53,600 bases of DNA, from positions 1 through 53,600 of the forward strand of contig CANCPC010000006.1 in the NCBI GenBank assembly GCA_947379965.1, written 5' to 3'. Below are positions 25,999 to 35,531 of the stretch, in pieces. The translations under genes and the position numbers were made by a program. The DNA is from Flavobacteriaceae bacterium (GTDB lineage: Bacteria > Bacteroidota > Bacteroidia > Flavobacteriales > Flavobacteriaceae). Under the pieces are notes generated by a model. The model searched no databases and was not told the origin of the DNA. It saw only the letters and a program-made list of their open reading frames with translations. Within the stretch, counting starts at the first letter, position 1; each line of letters starts with the position of its first letter.

Positions 25999-26436
25999 TT
26001 AAGATAAGCCTTCTTCGTTTAAAGTTTTAATAAAATGAAAACCTCTAGGAAAATAACCTTGATTGTAATAGAAACGGTGTGCCGTGAAATTACCCGTAAA
26101 AGCATCGAGAACGATCATGGTACAGCCTAAATCGATTCCTTTTTGATTGATAAAATCGGTTAAAAGTTTTCCAACTCCTTTAGAGCGATGATCGGGATGA
26201 ACGATAAAATTATCCGCTTCTAAATATTTACCGGACCAAAGTTTGATACCAAACCATAAACCACTAAGCCCAAGACATTCATCACCTTCAAAAACGGCTA
26301 TTTGTGTATAATTATGTGGTAGCATTTCTTGAAGAAAAGAGGTGTATTTCTCTAATGTGAAATTAGGATATAAGTGCTTCATCAATTCAAATTGAGCCAG
26401 CATTTCGTCTATTGTAGTAAGTTCAATGGTTTTCAA
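25999..26436 (-). CDS. GNAT-family N-acetyltransferase
   Basis: The 145 residues show the GNAT core: strand and loop ADNFIVHPDHRSKGVGKLL, with the acetyl-CoA pyrophosphate motif RSKGVG, followed by the C-terminal AHRFYYNQGY. It transfers an acetyl group from acetyl-CoA to an amine; the substrate is unknown. It stands between the flippase and the ATP synthase operon, separated from the latter by a strong terminator. Confidence 0.85.
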   Translation of the reverse strand: MKTIELTTIDEMLAQFELMKHLYPNFTLEKYTSFLQEMLPHNYTQIAVFEGDECLGLSGLWFGIKLWSGKYLEADNFIVHPDHRSKGVGKLLTDFINQKGIDLGCTMIVLDAFTGNFTAHRFYYNQGYFPRGFHFIKTLNEEGLS

Positions 26437-26474
26437 TATTGAGGGGAAATTTTTAAATTAGGGTATAAATTTAA

Positions 26475-26506
26475 GCAAAAAAAGAGCCACGAAATTCGTA
26501 GCTCTT
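26475..26506 (-). terminator. Terminator of the ATP synthase operon
   Basis: On the minus strand AAGAGCTACGAA pairs with TTCGTGGCTCTT (12 bp, one G-U), and a run of seven U follows. It lies 24 bp after the atpG stop codon. Confidence 0.9.
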
Positions 26507-26529
26507 CAATATTTTTAGAATAAAAAATC

Positions 26530-27390
26530 TTATCCTTTCAAAGCTTCCGCTCCACCAACAATCTCGAGGATCTCATTGGTAATCGCAGCTTGACGTGCTT
26601 TGTTATAAGTCAATTTCAATTGGTCTCTCAACTCCGTTGCGTTGTCTGTTGCTTTGTGCATTGCAGTCATACGCGCTCCGTGTTCTGAGGCAAATGAATC
26701 TCTAATTCCTTTGTACAATTGTGTTTTTAATGATTTTGGAATCAAAGTCAATACAATTTCTTCTTTAGATGGTTCAAAAAGATAATCACCTGTAGATGCA
26801 GGTTTATCTGATTTTAAAGGTGCTAATGGCAAGAATTGTTCCGTTTGAACAATTTGAGTTGCAGCATTTTTAAATTGATTGTAAACCAATTCGATTCGGT
26901 CATATTCACCAGACACAAATTTTTGAGTTAACGTTTCTGCGATTTTGGTAACATTATCGAAAGTCAAATCATCAAAAACGTGACTTTGATTGTCTACCAC
27001 AGAAAGCGTTTTACTCAAGATATCGTTTCCTTTTTTACCAATGGCAAAAACATCCACTTGTTTTCCTGCGTAATATTCAGAACGAATTTTAACTTCCTTA
27101 ATTACATTACTATTAAAAGCACCACACAAACCTCTATTTGAAGTTATAGCAACCATTAATACTTTTTTAACCTCGCGTTGTGTTGTGAACTCACCTCCAA
27201 CATCTCCATCAAGAGTTGATGAAAGGTTTTGCAACAATTCCGTTAATTTTTCGGCATAAGGGCGCATTGCCGTGATGGCATCTTGTGCCTTCTTTAGCTT
27301 TGCTGCAGAAACCATTTTCATCGCAGAAGTGATCTGCATCGTTGACGAAACGGAAGTAATTCTATTACGGATTTCCTTTAAATTTGCCAT
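26530..27390 (-). CDS. atpG: ATP synthase F1 subunit gamma
   Basis: The start at 27390 (MANLKEIRNRI) matches the family, whereas an ATG 21 bases upstream would add seven unusual residues. The 286-residue protein has the two terminal helices of the rotor shaft: IRNRITSVSSTMQITSAMKMVSAAKLKKA at the N-terminus and RQAAITNEILEIVGGAEAL at the C-terminus. Gamma rotates inside the alpha3beta3 ring and couples proton flow through the c-ring to ATP synthesis. It is the last gene of the operon, 105 bp after atpA, with a repeat-like sequence in the gap. Confidence 0.96.
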   Translation of the reverse strand: MANLKEIRNRITSVSSTMQITSAMKMVSAAKLKKAQDAITAMRPYAEKLTELLQNLSSTLDGDVGGEFTTQREVKKVLMVAITSNRGLCGAFNSNVIKEVKIRSEYYAGKQVDVFAIGKKGNDILSKTLSVVDNQSHVFDDLTFDNVTKIAETLTQKFVSGEYDRIELVYNQFKNAATQIVQTEQFLPLAPLKSDKPASTGDYLFEPSKEEIVLTLIPKSLKTQLYKGIRDSFASEHGARMTAMHKATDNATELRDQLKLTYNKARQAAITNEILEIVGGAEALKG

Positions 27391-27395
27391 TTTAT

Positions 27396-27491
27396 AAAAG
27401 TCTAATGTCATAAAGTCATAAAGACAAAAGTCTGTTAAAGTATAAAATCGTTAGATTTAACTTTAGACTTTCGGCTTTAAGACCTTTGACT
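27396..27491. repeat. GACTTT-type palindromic intergenic repeat in the atpA-atpG gap
   Basis: The gap carries AAAGTCTAATGTCATAAAGTC and, further on, the partly complementary TTAGACTTTCGG and CTTTAAGACCTTTGACT. A related sequence lies in the atpB-atpE gap at 30452-30523. The repeated GACTTT/AAAGTC units can pair with each other. Confidence 0.5.
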
Positions 27492-27495
27492 AATT

Positions 27496-29073
27496 TTAGT
27501 TATATTTTGCTGAAAGTTCTTTAGCTACTGATTCTAGTACATCGGTAATTTCGTCAGTCAATTTACCTGCTTTCAAAGCATCAAGAGTAGGTCTGTTTTT
27601 GTTGTTTAAATATTCTAAGAAATCTTTCTCGAATTCTTTTACTTTTTCAACAGGAACATTTCTCAACAAGTTTTTAGAACCAGCGTAAATAATAGCAGTT
27701 TGGTCTTCAACAGTATAAGGATCATTCAAATTTTGTTTCAAAATCTCAACGTTTCTTTTTCCTTTTTCGATAACGTTTAGAGTAACTGCATCTAAGTCAG
27801 AACCAAATTTTGCAAACGCTTCCAATTCTCGGTATTGCGCTTGATCTAATTTTAAAGTACCTGCTACTTTTTTCATTGATTTAATTTGTGCGTTACCTCC
27901 AACACGTGATACCGAAATACCTACGTTGATCGCTGGACGAACCCCTGAATTAAACAAATCACCATCTAAGAAAATCTGACCATCAGTGATCGAAATTACG
28001 TTAGTTGGAATATAAGCAGAAACGTCACCAGCTTGAGTTTCGATAATTGGTAAAGCAGTCAAAGAACCACCCCCTTTTACTATACCTTTCAATGAATCTG
28101 GTAAATCGTTCATGTTTTTTGCAATTCCATCATCAGCAATTACTTTACAAGCTCTTTCTAATAAACGAGAGTGTAAGTAAAAAACGTCTCCAGGATAGGC
28201 TTCACGTCCCGGTGGTCTTCTTAATAAAAGAGAAACCTCACGGTAAGCAACAGCTTGTTTCGATAAATCATCATAAACAATTAAAGCCGGACGACCTGAA
28301 TCTCTAAAATATTCACCAATTGCAGCACCTGCCATTGGAGCATAAACTTGCATTGGAGCTGGATCAGATGCATTAGCAGCCACAATTACGGTGTAAGCCA
28401 TTGCTCCTTTTTCTTCCAACATTTTTGCGATTCCTGCTACAGTTGACGCTTTTTGCCCAATTGCAACATAGATACAGAATACTGGTTTTCCTGCATCGTA
28501 AAATTCTTTTTGATTCAAAATGGTGTCAATACAAACGGTAGATTTACCTGTTTGACGGTCACCAATAACAAGCTCACGTTGTCCACGACCTACTGGGATC
28601 ATTGCATCTACTGCTTTGATACCTGTTTGTAATGGCTCTGTAACTGGTTGACGGAAGATAACTCCAGGAGCTTTTCTTTCTAATGGCATTTCAAATAATT
28701 CGCCTGTAATTGGTCCTTTGCCATCAATAGGAAAACCAAGAGTGTTTACTACACGACCTACCATTCCTTCTCCTGTTTTTAGGGAAGCAATACGTTGTGT
28801 TCTTTTTGCAGTTGAACCTTCTTTTATTCCTGTTGAGGGTCCTAAAAGTACCACACCCACATTATCTTCTTCAAGATTCAAAACGATACCTTCCAATCCG
28901 TTTTCAAATTCTACAAGTTCTCCATATTGAACATTAGAAAGTCCGTAAACACGAGCAATTCCATCCCCAACTTGAAGTACAGAACCTACTTCTTCTAATG
29001 TAGCACCAGATTCAAAACCTTCTACTTGCTTTTTTAATATTGCTGAAATTTCAGCAGGTTTAATTTCCGCCAT
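27496..29073 (-). CDS. atpA: ATP synthase F1 subunit alpha
   Basis: At 525 residues this is a full-length alpha subunit. It has the Walker A loop GDRQTGKST (171-179), the catalytic-interface motif in the [20 protein letters not shown] region (shown in part: [10 protein letters not shown]), the VGRGQREL element and the C-terminal helices. Alpha holds the non-catalytic nucleotide site and, with beta, forms the F1 hexamer. It lies 16 bp after atpH. The beta subunit gene is not in this window. Confidence 0.97.
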   Translation of the reverse strand: MAEIKPAEISAILKKQVEGFESGATLEEVGSVLQVGDGIARVYGLSNVQYGELVEFENGLEGIVLNLEEDNVGVVLLGPSTGIKEGSTAKRTQRIASLKTGEGMVGRVVNTLGFPIDGKGPITGELFEMPLERKAPGVIFRQPVTEPLQTGIKAVDAMIPVGRGQRELVIGDRQTGKSTVCIDTILNQKEFYDAGKPVFCIYVAIGQKASTVAGIAKMLEEKGAMAYTVIVAANASDPAPMQVYAPMAGAAIGEYFRDSGRPALIVYDDLSKQAVAYREVSLLLRRPPGREAYPGDVFYLHSRLLERACKVIADDGIAKNMNDLPDSLKGIVKGGGSLTALPIIETQAGDVSAYIPTNVISITDGQIFLDGDLFNSGVRPAINVGISVSRVGGNAQIKSMKKVAGTLKLDQAQYRELEAFAKFGSDLDAVTLNVIEKGKRNVEILKQNLNDPYTVEDQTAIIYAGSKNLLRNVPVEKVKEFEKDFLEYLNNKNRPTLDALKAGKLTDEITDVLESVAKELSAKYN

Positions 29074-29089
29074 AATTATTTATAAATAA

Positions 29090-29623
29090 CTAGTTACTTA
29101 ATTCTCTTTTTAATACTTGTAATCTGTTGGCAATGGAAGCATTGTATTGCTTGTCGCCTATTCTTAAGATAAAACCTCCAATGATGGAAGGGTCTATAGT
29201 GTTTTCTATCGTAATCTTTTTGTTTGAAAATGTTGCGATTTTAGTTGAAACTTTCGCTTCTAAAGCCGCATCCATAGGAATAGCTGTTGTAACTTTCGCT
29301 ACTTCAACACCGTTCATAATGTCAAACAAATGGTTGTATTCTATTGCAATAGCATCCAAAATTTCGAATCTTTTGTTTTCCAATAATAAATGGAAAAGAC
29401 TTTTTGTTACTGGATTAACAGCTTCAAAAACTTCAGAAACAACGTCCTTTTTAATATCCGTTTTAATAAGCGGATTTTCTATAAAAGAACTCAATTCTAA
29501 ATTTCCTTTAATTGTTTTGGCGATCAATGCCATATCATTACTCACTTCAGAAGCAACTTTCTTAGAATCTGCTATTTCTAAAATGGCTTTTGCATAACGA
29601 ATTGCTGCTCTTGTACTTGCCAT
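29090..29623 (-). CDS. atpH: ATP synthase F1 subunit delta (OSCP)
   Basis: The 177 residues begin with the family signature RAAIRYAKAILEIA and end with the conserved C-terminal strand-helix (TIDPSIIGGFILRIGDKQYN...ASIANRLQVLKREL). Delta joins the top of F1 to the b-subunit stator. It starts one base after atpF ends and precedes atpA, the standard order. Confidence 0.95.
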   Translation of the reverse strand: MASTRAAIRYAKAILEIADSKKVASEVSNDMALIAKTIKGNLELSSFIENPLIKTDIKKDVVSEVFEAVNPVTKSLFHLLLENKRFEILDAIAIEYNHLFDIMNGVEVAKVTTAIPMDAALEAKVSTKIATFSNKKITIENTIDPSIIGGFILRIGDKQYNASIANRLQVLKRELSN

Positions 29624-29624
29624 A

Positions 29625-30125
29625 TTAGTTTAATTTAGCATCACCTAACAATTTATCCACCAATTTTACTTGAGCTTCTTTGTTAGACAATTCGTCTTTT
29701 AATAATTTCTCTGCAATTTCAAGTGATAATGAAGAAACCTGCAATTTTAATTCTGCCATAGCTGCATTTTTTTCGCTTTCAATTGCCGCTTTAGCTTGTT
29801 CGATCATTTTTAGACCTTGAGCTTGAGCTTCAATTTTTGCGTCAGCAACCATTTTTTCTTTGATTTCACGTGCATCTTTCAATAAGGAGTCACGCTCTAA
29901 TCTTGCTTCTTGCAAAATACGTTGATTGTCCGATTGAAGGTTTTGCATTTCTTTTCTAGCATTATCTGCAGAAAGTAAGGCGTTTTTTATGCCTTCTTCT
30001 CTTTCGTTAACTGAATCAAGAATTGGTTTCCAAGCAAATTTTTTCAATAAGAATATTAATCCTATGAAAATAATGGCGTTCCAAAAGAACAATCCAAATC
30101 CGAAATCTTCCCACAATTTTTCCAT
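29625..30125 (-). CDS. atpF: ATP synthase F0 subunit b
   Basis: One N-terminal membrane helix (FGFGLFFWNAIIFIGLIFLL) is followed by FAWKPILDSVNEREEGIKNAL and a long Ala/Glu/Lys coiled coil up to residue 166. This is the typical stator stalk that dimerises and binds delta. It lies between atpE (95-bp gap with a hairpin) and atpH (1-bp gap). Confidence 0.95.
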   Translation of the reverse strand: MEKLWEDFGFGLFFWNAIIFIGLIFLLKKFAWKPILDSVNEREEGIKNALLSADNARKEMQNLQSDNQRILQEARLERDSLLKDAREIKEKMVADAKIEAQAQGLKMIEQAKAAIESEKNAAMAELKLQVSSLSLEIAEKLLKDELSNKEAQVKLVDKLLGDAKLN

Positions 30126-30174
30126 CTTAATTTATGTATAATATATTGTAATAATGTAATTTTTAAAATTAAAA

Positions 30175-30205
30175 CAAAAACTGCAACCAACCGTTACAGT
30201 TTTTG
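30175..30205 (-). terminator. Hairpin with U-rich tail in the atpE-atpF gap
   Basis: CAAAAACTG and CAGTTTTTG form a perfect 9-bp stem around 13 nt. On the minus strand the hairpin is followed by a U-rich TTTTAATTTT stretch. It looks like a partial intra-operon terminator or an mRNA 3'-stabiliser placed right after atpE. Confidence 0.6.
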
Positions 30206-30220
30206 TCTAGGTTTTTTTAA

Positions 30221-30523
<303 letters not shown>

Positions 30524-31618
30524 TTAATGCGCTTCCTCGTGATGGTGCTCTTCAACAGCAGAACCAAAATACAATGCGGCTAACATGGTGAAAATATAAG
30601 CTTGCAATGCTGCAACTAATATTTCGATAATTGATATTATAAATGTTAATATCAATGAAAACGCTCCCATACCAATATTTTTGAAAATAAAGATCAAAGC
30701 AAGCAAACTCATTACAACTATGTGCCCTGCTATCATATTTGCATAAAGACGAATCATTAATGCAAAAGGTTTGATGAATATCCCTAATAATTCGATTGGT
30801 GCTAATATTATTTTCATTGGTGTTGGCACTCCAGGCATCCAGAAAATATGTCCCCAATAATTTTTATTTGCTGTAAAGGTTGTGATAATAAAGGTTACTA
30901 TTCCTAGACCAGCTGTAATAGCAATGTTCCCGGTAACATTGATTCCTAGTGGAGTTAATCCAAAAATATTTAAGAACCAAATAAAGAAAAATATGGTTAA
31001 TAAAAAACTCATGTAACGTTTGTAATGTTTCTCGCCAATATTTGGAATCGCAATTTCGTCACGAACATACAAAACAATTGGCTCGAAAAAACGTCCTGCT
31101 CCAGCAGAAATTCCGCCGTTTTTAGAATAGGATTTTGCTAATCCAGAAAACAATAAAAACATTATTAAAGCAACTACCATCATTGTTAATACACTTTTAG
31201 TTATAGAAAAATCTAAAACCTGTGGATTTGTTGGATGATGTTCATCACCGGTCATTGTTCCGGCCGAATCTGTTTTATAAATTTTTTCGTTATGTCCTAA
31301 TTTATAATAATTCCCATTTGATTCAGCTACCGCTTCTCCATGATTGAATTTTGAGGAAGAAAATATTTGAACTCCGTTATCCCATAAGATGATAGGTAAT
31401 GGAAAACCATAATAGGTATTTGTAGCTTCGTCTTCAAACAAAGAAAACTCGTGAGCATCAAGAACGTGATGCGCTTTTTTTTCTGCTATTTTTTCAACAA
31501 TAGTTGTTTCAGTTTTTGTTGGCGTAGTTTCTGCCAGTGTGTTTGCAAAGCCAAATAATGGTAAACACGCTATTAAAATTGCTATTATAAATCTAAGTGG
31601 TTTGTTTGAAATCACCAT
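30524..31618 (-). CDS. atpB: ATP synthase F0 subunit a
   Basis: The 364-residue protein begins with a signal-like hydrophobic helix (FIIAILIACLPLFGFA). An extracytoplasmic segment of about 110 residues follows, rich in His, Glu and Lys, before the five or six membrane helices of the conserved core. The essential Arg290 is in LMIRLYANMIAGH, and the helix with GVPTPMKIILAPIELLG is canonical. The N-terminal extension makes it longer than E. coli AtpB (271), which is common in Bacteroidota. It opens the structural ATP synthase genes and has its own promoter. Confidence 0.95.
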   Translation of the reverse strand: MVISNKPLRFIIAILIACLPLFGFANTLAETTPTKTETTIVEKIAEKKAHHVLDAHEFSLFEDEATNTYYGFPLPIILWDNGVQIFSSSKFNHGEAVAESNGNYYKLGHNEKIYKTDSAGTMTGDEHHPTNPQVLDFSITKSVLTMMVVALIMFLLFSGLAKSYSKNGGISAGAGRFFEPIVLYVRDEIAIPNIGEKHYKRYMSFLLTIFFFIWFLNIFGLTPLGINVTGNIAITAGLGIVTFIITTFTANKNYWGHIFWMPGVPTPMKIILAPIELLGIFIKPFALMIRLYANMIAGHIVVMSLLALIFIFKNIGMGAFSLILTFIISIIEILVAALQAYIFTMLAALYFGSAVEEHHHEEAH

Positions 31619-31660
31619 ATCTGTTCTATATATAAATTTTTACATTCTGAAATTGGCTGC

Positions 31661-31668
31661 AAAGGTAC
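31661..31668 (-). promoter_or_regulatory. Promoter -7 box (TACCTTTG) upstream of atpB
   Basis: On the minus strand TACCTTTG is a perfect TAnnTTTG box. A TTTG about 16 bp upstream (31685-31688) can be the -33 element. It lies 43 bp before the atpB start codon, so transcription of the ATP synthase genes can begin independently of sprE. Confidence 0.7.
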
Positions 31669-31735
31669 ATTTTAAATTAATATGCCAAAATTATTAAATG
31701 AAAAAAATTTGCATAATCTACGCTATTGTTTTGAT

Positions 31736-32155
31736 TTATTGTTTATTGTTTAATATTCTTATGGTTACAAGTGTCTCAATTGTTAAAAACAAGGCAAAAA
31801 TGATAAAAAAGTTGATTTTCTCAACACCTCTATTTATGTTTTCCGAATGCATAATTGGGTATAAAACAGCATAAGAAGCTATCATGTTAATAGTCGTGAC
31901 AAACAAAAAAGTATAGCCTACATTATCTATATTCTTTTGTTTAACCTTAAGAAGTAAAAGAATTAGTAGTAAGGAACTTAATAAAAAAAATCCGTAGATC
32001 AATTCAATTGGAAAATAAAAATTTTGAAAATTGGGATTTTCTTTATTTACAAAGAAAACCAATTTATGTATACTGTAAACCAAAATTGAACTTACAATAA
32101 TTTCAATAATAGGCTGATACTTTTTTAAATTTAATTGTTTTTTAGGAAGATTCAT
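31736..32155 (-). CDS. Small membrane protein (DUF6168-like)
   Basis: The 139 residues contain four predicted membrane helices (for example IIEIIVSSILVYSIHKLVF and LIYGFFLLSSLLLILLLL), with a Lys-rich N-terminus. It resembles the DUF6168 proteins that accompany Bacteroidota ATP synthase operons; the assignment is from memory of the pattern. Its gene overlaps the upstream AtpI-like gene by 14 bp. The position just before atpB suggests an assembly or ion-supply role like that of AtpI, but nothing in the sequence proves it. Confidence 0.65.
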   Translation of the reverse strand: MNLPKKQLNLKKYQPIIEIIVSSILVYSIHKLVFFVNKENPNFQNFYFPIELIYGFFLLSSLLLILLLLKVKQKNIDNVGYTFLFVTTINMIASYAVLYPIMHSENINRGVEKINFFIIFALFLTIETLVTIRILNNKQ

Positions 32156-32372
32156 TGATGTCCTTAAGTTGTCTATTTAGATTGTAAAAAGCAATTGCAA
32201 CACCAACTAAAGTTAATGCTTTGACAAATACATGATAAGAGTTTGGATATTTACCATCCAAGGTATTTCCTAAATAGGAAAATAAAAAAATGATAACTCC
32301 CATTTGTATTGGGATATTAATAAAAGCGAGCCACTTATTGATCTGCTTTTTCGGTTGTTGGTGTTCCGTCAT
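32142..32372 (-). CDS. AtpI/AtpZ-like ATP synthase accessory protein
   Basis: Two membrane helices (IPIQMGVIIFLFSYLGNTLD and VFVKALTLVGVAIAFYNL) in 76 residues, with GNTLDGKYPN between them, match the AtpZ/AtpI family. These proteins assist c-ring assembly or Mg2+/Ca2+ entry. The start overlaps the end of the bactofilin gene by 38 bp and the stop overlaps the next gene by 14 bp, which points to translational coupling. Confidence 0.8.
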   Translation of the reverse strand: MTEHQQPKKQINKWLAFINIPIQMGVIIFLFSYLGNTLDGKYPNSYHVFVKALTLVGVAIAFYNLNRQLKDINESS

Positions 32373-32745
32373 TTTTTATTGAATTAGTCAAATTGGTATT
32401 CATAACACAAGTTGCACTAAAGTCGGCTCCAGGTTCTACAGATAACTTCCCTACAATAACTTCCCCTTGAATGATTGCGGCATCCTTCACATTTAGCAAC
32501 TCAATAACTTTGATTTTACCAACAAATTTCCCTTCTATATCTGCGTTTTTACATTCTATATCGCCTATTACAACTCCTTTTGGACCAATTACAATTTTCT
32601 CCTGTGATTGAAAATTTCCAATTAGTTCCCCGTCGAGTCTAAAATCGGCCAGCGAAATAATATTTCCTTTTATGATAGTTCCCTCAACAATTCTATTTGT
32701 CTTTCCTAAAAGATCGGTGTACTTCTTTGGTTTTGTTTCAAACAT
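32335..32745 (-). CDS. Bactofilin (polymer-forming cytoskeletal protein)
   Basis: The central 100 residues carry the bactofilin right-handed beta-helix pattern: NRIVEGTIIKGNIISLADFRLDGEL-type start, KIVIGPKGVVIGDIECKNADIEGK, then VIQGEVIVGKLSVEPG. Short disordered ends flank it, for a total of 136 residues. Bactofilins polymerise without nucleotide and organise envelope machines. It lies 2 bp after sprE, a striking pairing with a T9SS/gliding component. Confidence 0.88.
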   Translation of the reverse strand: MFETKPKKYTDLLGKTNRIVEGTIIKGNIISLADFRLDGELIGNFQSQEKIVIGPKGVVIGDIECKNADIEGKFVGKIKVIELLNVKDAAIIQGEVIVGKLSVEPGADFSATCVMNTNLTNSIKNDGTPTTEKADQ

Positions 32746-32747
32746 AA

Positions 32748-35531
32748 TTAGGGTTTATTAGGTAAATTAGGTGGAACATTCATTTTGTCATTATCCTCAG
32801 GATTTTGAATTGGAGGATATTTACTCGCTGGATCTAATTGTATCGATGGATCTTGATCTTGACTTGGATCCAATTCCTCTTGAACTTTTTGCGGATTAGT
32901 AGTCAAAATTGTTTTTTGTTGAGTTAAATATTCAACTATATTTTTTTTGATTTGGACTATTTTGTAATTTCCATCTGAAATTATAATAGCTGGATCTGTG
33001 ATTTTATATTTATCTTTCAGTACACTCGCAATCGTTTTTGCATAATCTTCGGAATTTATCCCTTGAATTATTATAAAACTTTCTTTGTCTGAATAAATAT
33101 CACAAGTGAAAGATAGTTCTTTATAAATTTCATTGCTAAATAATTTGCTAATTTTAATTTCTAAATCTGCAGTACTTTTTACTTCTAAATCAGCAACTTT
33201 AAACAATACTTTCCAATTTTTTTTATCTACAGCATCAAAAACCATTTTATCTATTGAAGGAATTTCAGTAGTCAAAATTTCTTTTGCCTTTATTCCTTCC
33301 TCACTTTTTGGATACGTATCTGCAACATATTGCATCGCTTTTTTGTATGCTTCTAATCCTTTAAGTTTTCCAATTGTAATTGCTTTTAATAACTCGAATT
33401 TAGAGACAATTTCATCCCCCGAAAATTGATTTATCATCTTGTCTATTCCTACCAAAACAGTAACAAATTGTTCTCCATGATACAGTTTATACCATTTATT
33501 GTATTCGTACTCGGAACTGCTTTGTTCTAGCTGAGCAGGATTTGAATTGTTTATTATTTGAGTATATCGCGAATTCGGATATTGGCTCAAAATATTAGCT
33601 TTCATTGCTTCGGCCTTACTCAAATCCTTAATTTGGTATATTTTATATAAATTATACTTCGCAGGAAGAATCAGTTTTTCTTCTGGATTATGCTGTAATA
33701 ACTGTTCTAGCTTATCACTAGCTAATTTATATTCTTTGAACTTTTCTTTATAATTAACACCAAGCTCATAATACGCAACATTTCGTTCCTTTTCAATACT
33801 ATCTATTTCAAGTTGGGTCTTCGGGAGTTGTTTTAGATAAAAATTAGAGGAATATTTTTCGGGTATTTTACTTTCTGCTAAATTAGTATCCTCTGTTGGG
33901 TTGTTTTTGTTTATTGTGTCTTTAGCGGTTGGGTTAATCGAATTGGATTGTTGTTGTCTCCAATTTCCGTTTAAAGCTCGATCTCCCCACCTTTTTTTGA
34001 ATTCTACTTTACCATAAGCTAGTGTTGTAGGATTATAGAAATAGAACGAATTTGCTGCTGCGCTATTTGAAGCGTCTGCAATAGAGGGTGGTCCTGTTGT
34101 GGTTTTCTTAATTGCTCTTCCTGCGGTTTGTGCCCCTAAGGCTGTATCTGTTGAACTTGATTTACTGTTTCTTGCTATATTCTCGAGTCTTTGTTTTTCT
34201 TTATCTTCAGCAATTTTCTTAGCTAAATCTTCTTTTTTTAGTTTTTCAATATACTTTTCAAAATACAATAACTGGTCTGCTTTAGATAAGGAAACTACAT
34301 TCAAAATGCTGTCATTTTTTTTGGCAACAAGCTCATATTCTATAACTTCGTCTAAATCTTTTCGGACTTTATTAATATGAATGTATTCTCTTGTTTTAGC
34401 TTCAAACTTAACTAGTGTGCTATCATAATACTTTGCAGCAATAGCATAATCAGCATTTTTAAAATGCATATTTCCTATATTTCTATAATTAGAACCTACT
34501 AAATATGAGTCAGTTGATTTTCTTTTTAGAGATAAATTGTAGTATTTAGAAGCTAATTTTTGGTCATTCCGTTTGTCATAAAAAACTCCCAATTCATAGT
34601 AAATTACATCCAAAAAAGGTCGGTTTTCTCTATCGGCAATCAATTTATCAAAGGTTTTTATAAACAAATTTACATCTCCTTTTTCATAATCGAATAATGC
34701 AGCTTTTTTTGCATAGGACTGAATAACAAATTCCCTACTAGATTTCCTGTTCATTTGAATTACAGATTCATAACTATTTACTGCACTGTTTTTATTTCCT
34801 AATTCTTCATAAAGTTGGCCTAAAATAAAACGATACCTCGCTCTTTCAGAATCTATTTTTGTAAATTTTTCAGCTATTTTTAATTTTGCCAAAGCACTAT
34901 CTGTTTGTTCAAGATTTAAATATGCTTCTGATAATAATGCGTTGGAATTAGCAATCACTTGATCTTTTAGTTTTTTCTCTTTTAAAAGTCTTGTAATGTT
35001 TTTTATTACTTGTTCATCATTACCCAATCGCATATTCGTTTTTTCACGCCAAATTTTAGCTTCTTGAATTTTGTCTCCAGAAGAATATTTATACAATACA
35101 TAATTAAAAGCGTCGATTGCAGGGACAAATCTTTGATCGTAATATCTCGCTTTTCCTAACAATAAATAAGCTTCATCCATTTGACTATTTCGTTCTCTTC
35201 CTTGAATATTCATCGAATGTTTTTGAATTGCCTTTGTAGCTTTAGTTTCAGCAAGATCGAAATCCGCGTTTTTAGAATTTGGAGATGCGGAATTGTCATC
35301 GACAAATTGCATTTTTTCTATTGGTAATCTTATCCAAAAATTGTCCTTGCTTTTAGACTCAATATTACTAATTCCTTTATCTAATGCTATTTGCCCATTA
35401 AATAAAATATTGTATTCTGAGCTTAGTGCGTGGGATTTTCTAGCCAAAAAGGTGTCCTTCTTGGTAGAACATGCTATCAAGAAAAATAAGAATCCTAAAA
35501 TAAATGTGTATTTATACGTATTGGTTTTCAA
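32748..35531 (-). CDS. sprE: T9SS / gliding motility lipoprotein SprE (PorW)
   Basis: The lipobox (FLIACSTKK, Cys21) is followed by the SprE/PorW N-terminus (TFLARKSHALSSEYNILFNG). An array of TPR units runs through the first half. A low-complexity Lys/Ser/Thr linker (around 440-540) and a C-terminal part with more TPR-like helices follow. The tail is Pro/Asp/Asn-rich (QDPSIQLDPASKYPPIQNP). In F. johnsoniae SprE is required for secretion by the type IX system and for gliding; its P. gingivalis homologue PorW binds the PorN/PorM complex. At 927 residues it is slightly longer than the published F. johnsoniae protein as I recall it. It starts an operon with bactofilin and AtpI-like genes. Confidence 0.85.
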   Translation of the reverse strand: MKTNTYKYTFILGFLFFLIACSTKKDTFLARKSHALSSEYNILFNGQIALDKGISNIESKSKDNFWIRLPIEKMQFVDDNSASPNSKNADFDLAETKATKAIQKHSMNIQGRERNSQMDEAYLLLGKARYYDQRFVPAIDAFNYVLYKYSSGDKIQEAKIWREKTNMRLGNDEQVIKNITRLLKEKKLKDQVIANSNALLSEAYLNLEQTDSALAKLKIAEKFTKIDSERARYRFILGQLYEELGNKNSAVNSYESVIQMNRKSSREFVIQSYAKKAALFDYEKGDVNLFIKTFDKLIADRENRPFLDVIYYELGVFYDKRNDQKLASKYYNLSLKRKSTDSYLVGSNYRNIGNMHFKNADYAIAAKYYDSTLVKFEAKTREYIHINKVRKDLDEVIEYELVAKKNDSILNVVSLSKADQLLYFEKYIEKLKKEDLAKKIAEDKEKQRLENIARNSKSSSTDTALGAQTAGRAIKKTTTGPPSIADASNSAAANSFYFYNPTTLAYGKVEFKKRWGDRALNGNWRQQQSNSINPTAKDTINKNNPTEDTNLAESKIPEKYSSNFYLKQLPKTQLEIDSIEKERNVAYYELGVNYKEKFKEYKLASDKLEQLLQHNPEEKLILPAKYNLYKIYQIKDLSKAEAMKANILSQYPNSRYTQIINNSNPAQLEQSSSEYEYNKWYKLYHGEQFVTVLVGIDKMINQFSGDEIVSKFELLKAITIGKLKGLEAYKKAMQYVADTYPKSEEGIKAKEILTTEIPSIDKMVFDAVDKKNWKVLFKVADLEVKSTADLEIKISKLFSNEIYKELSFTCDIYSDKESFIIIQGINSEDYAKTIASVLKDKYKITDPAIIISDGNYKIVQIKKNIVEYLTQQKTILTTNPQKVQEELDPSQDQDPSIQLDPASKYPPIQNPEDNDKMNVPPNLPNKP

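Noticed and set aside
29127..29597. 156-codon open frame antisense to atpH
   Set aside because: It lies fully within atpH, which has all family features; the antisense frame resembles nothing and reflects AT-rich codon use.
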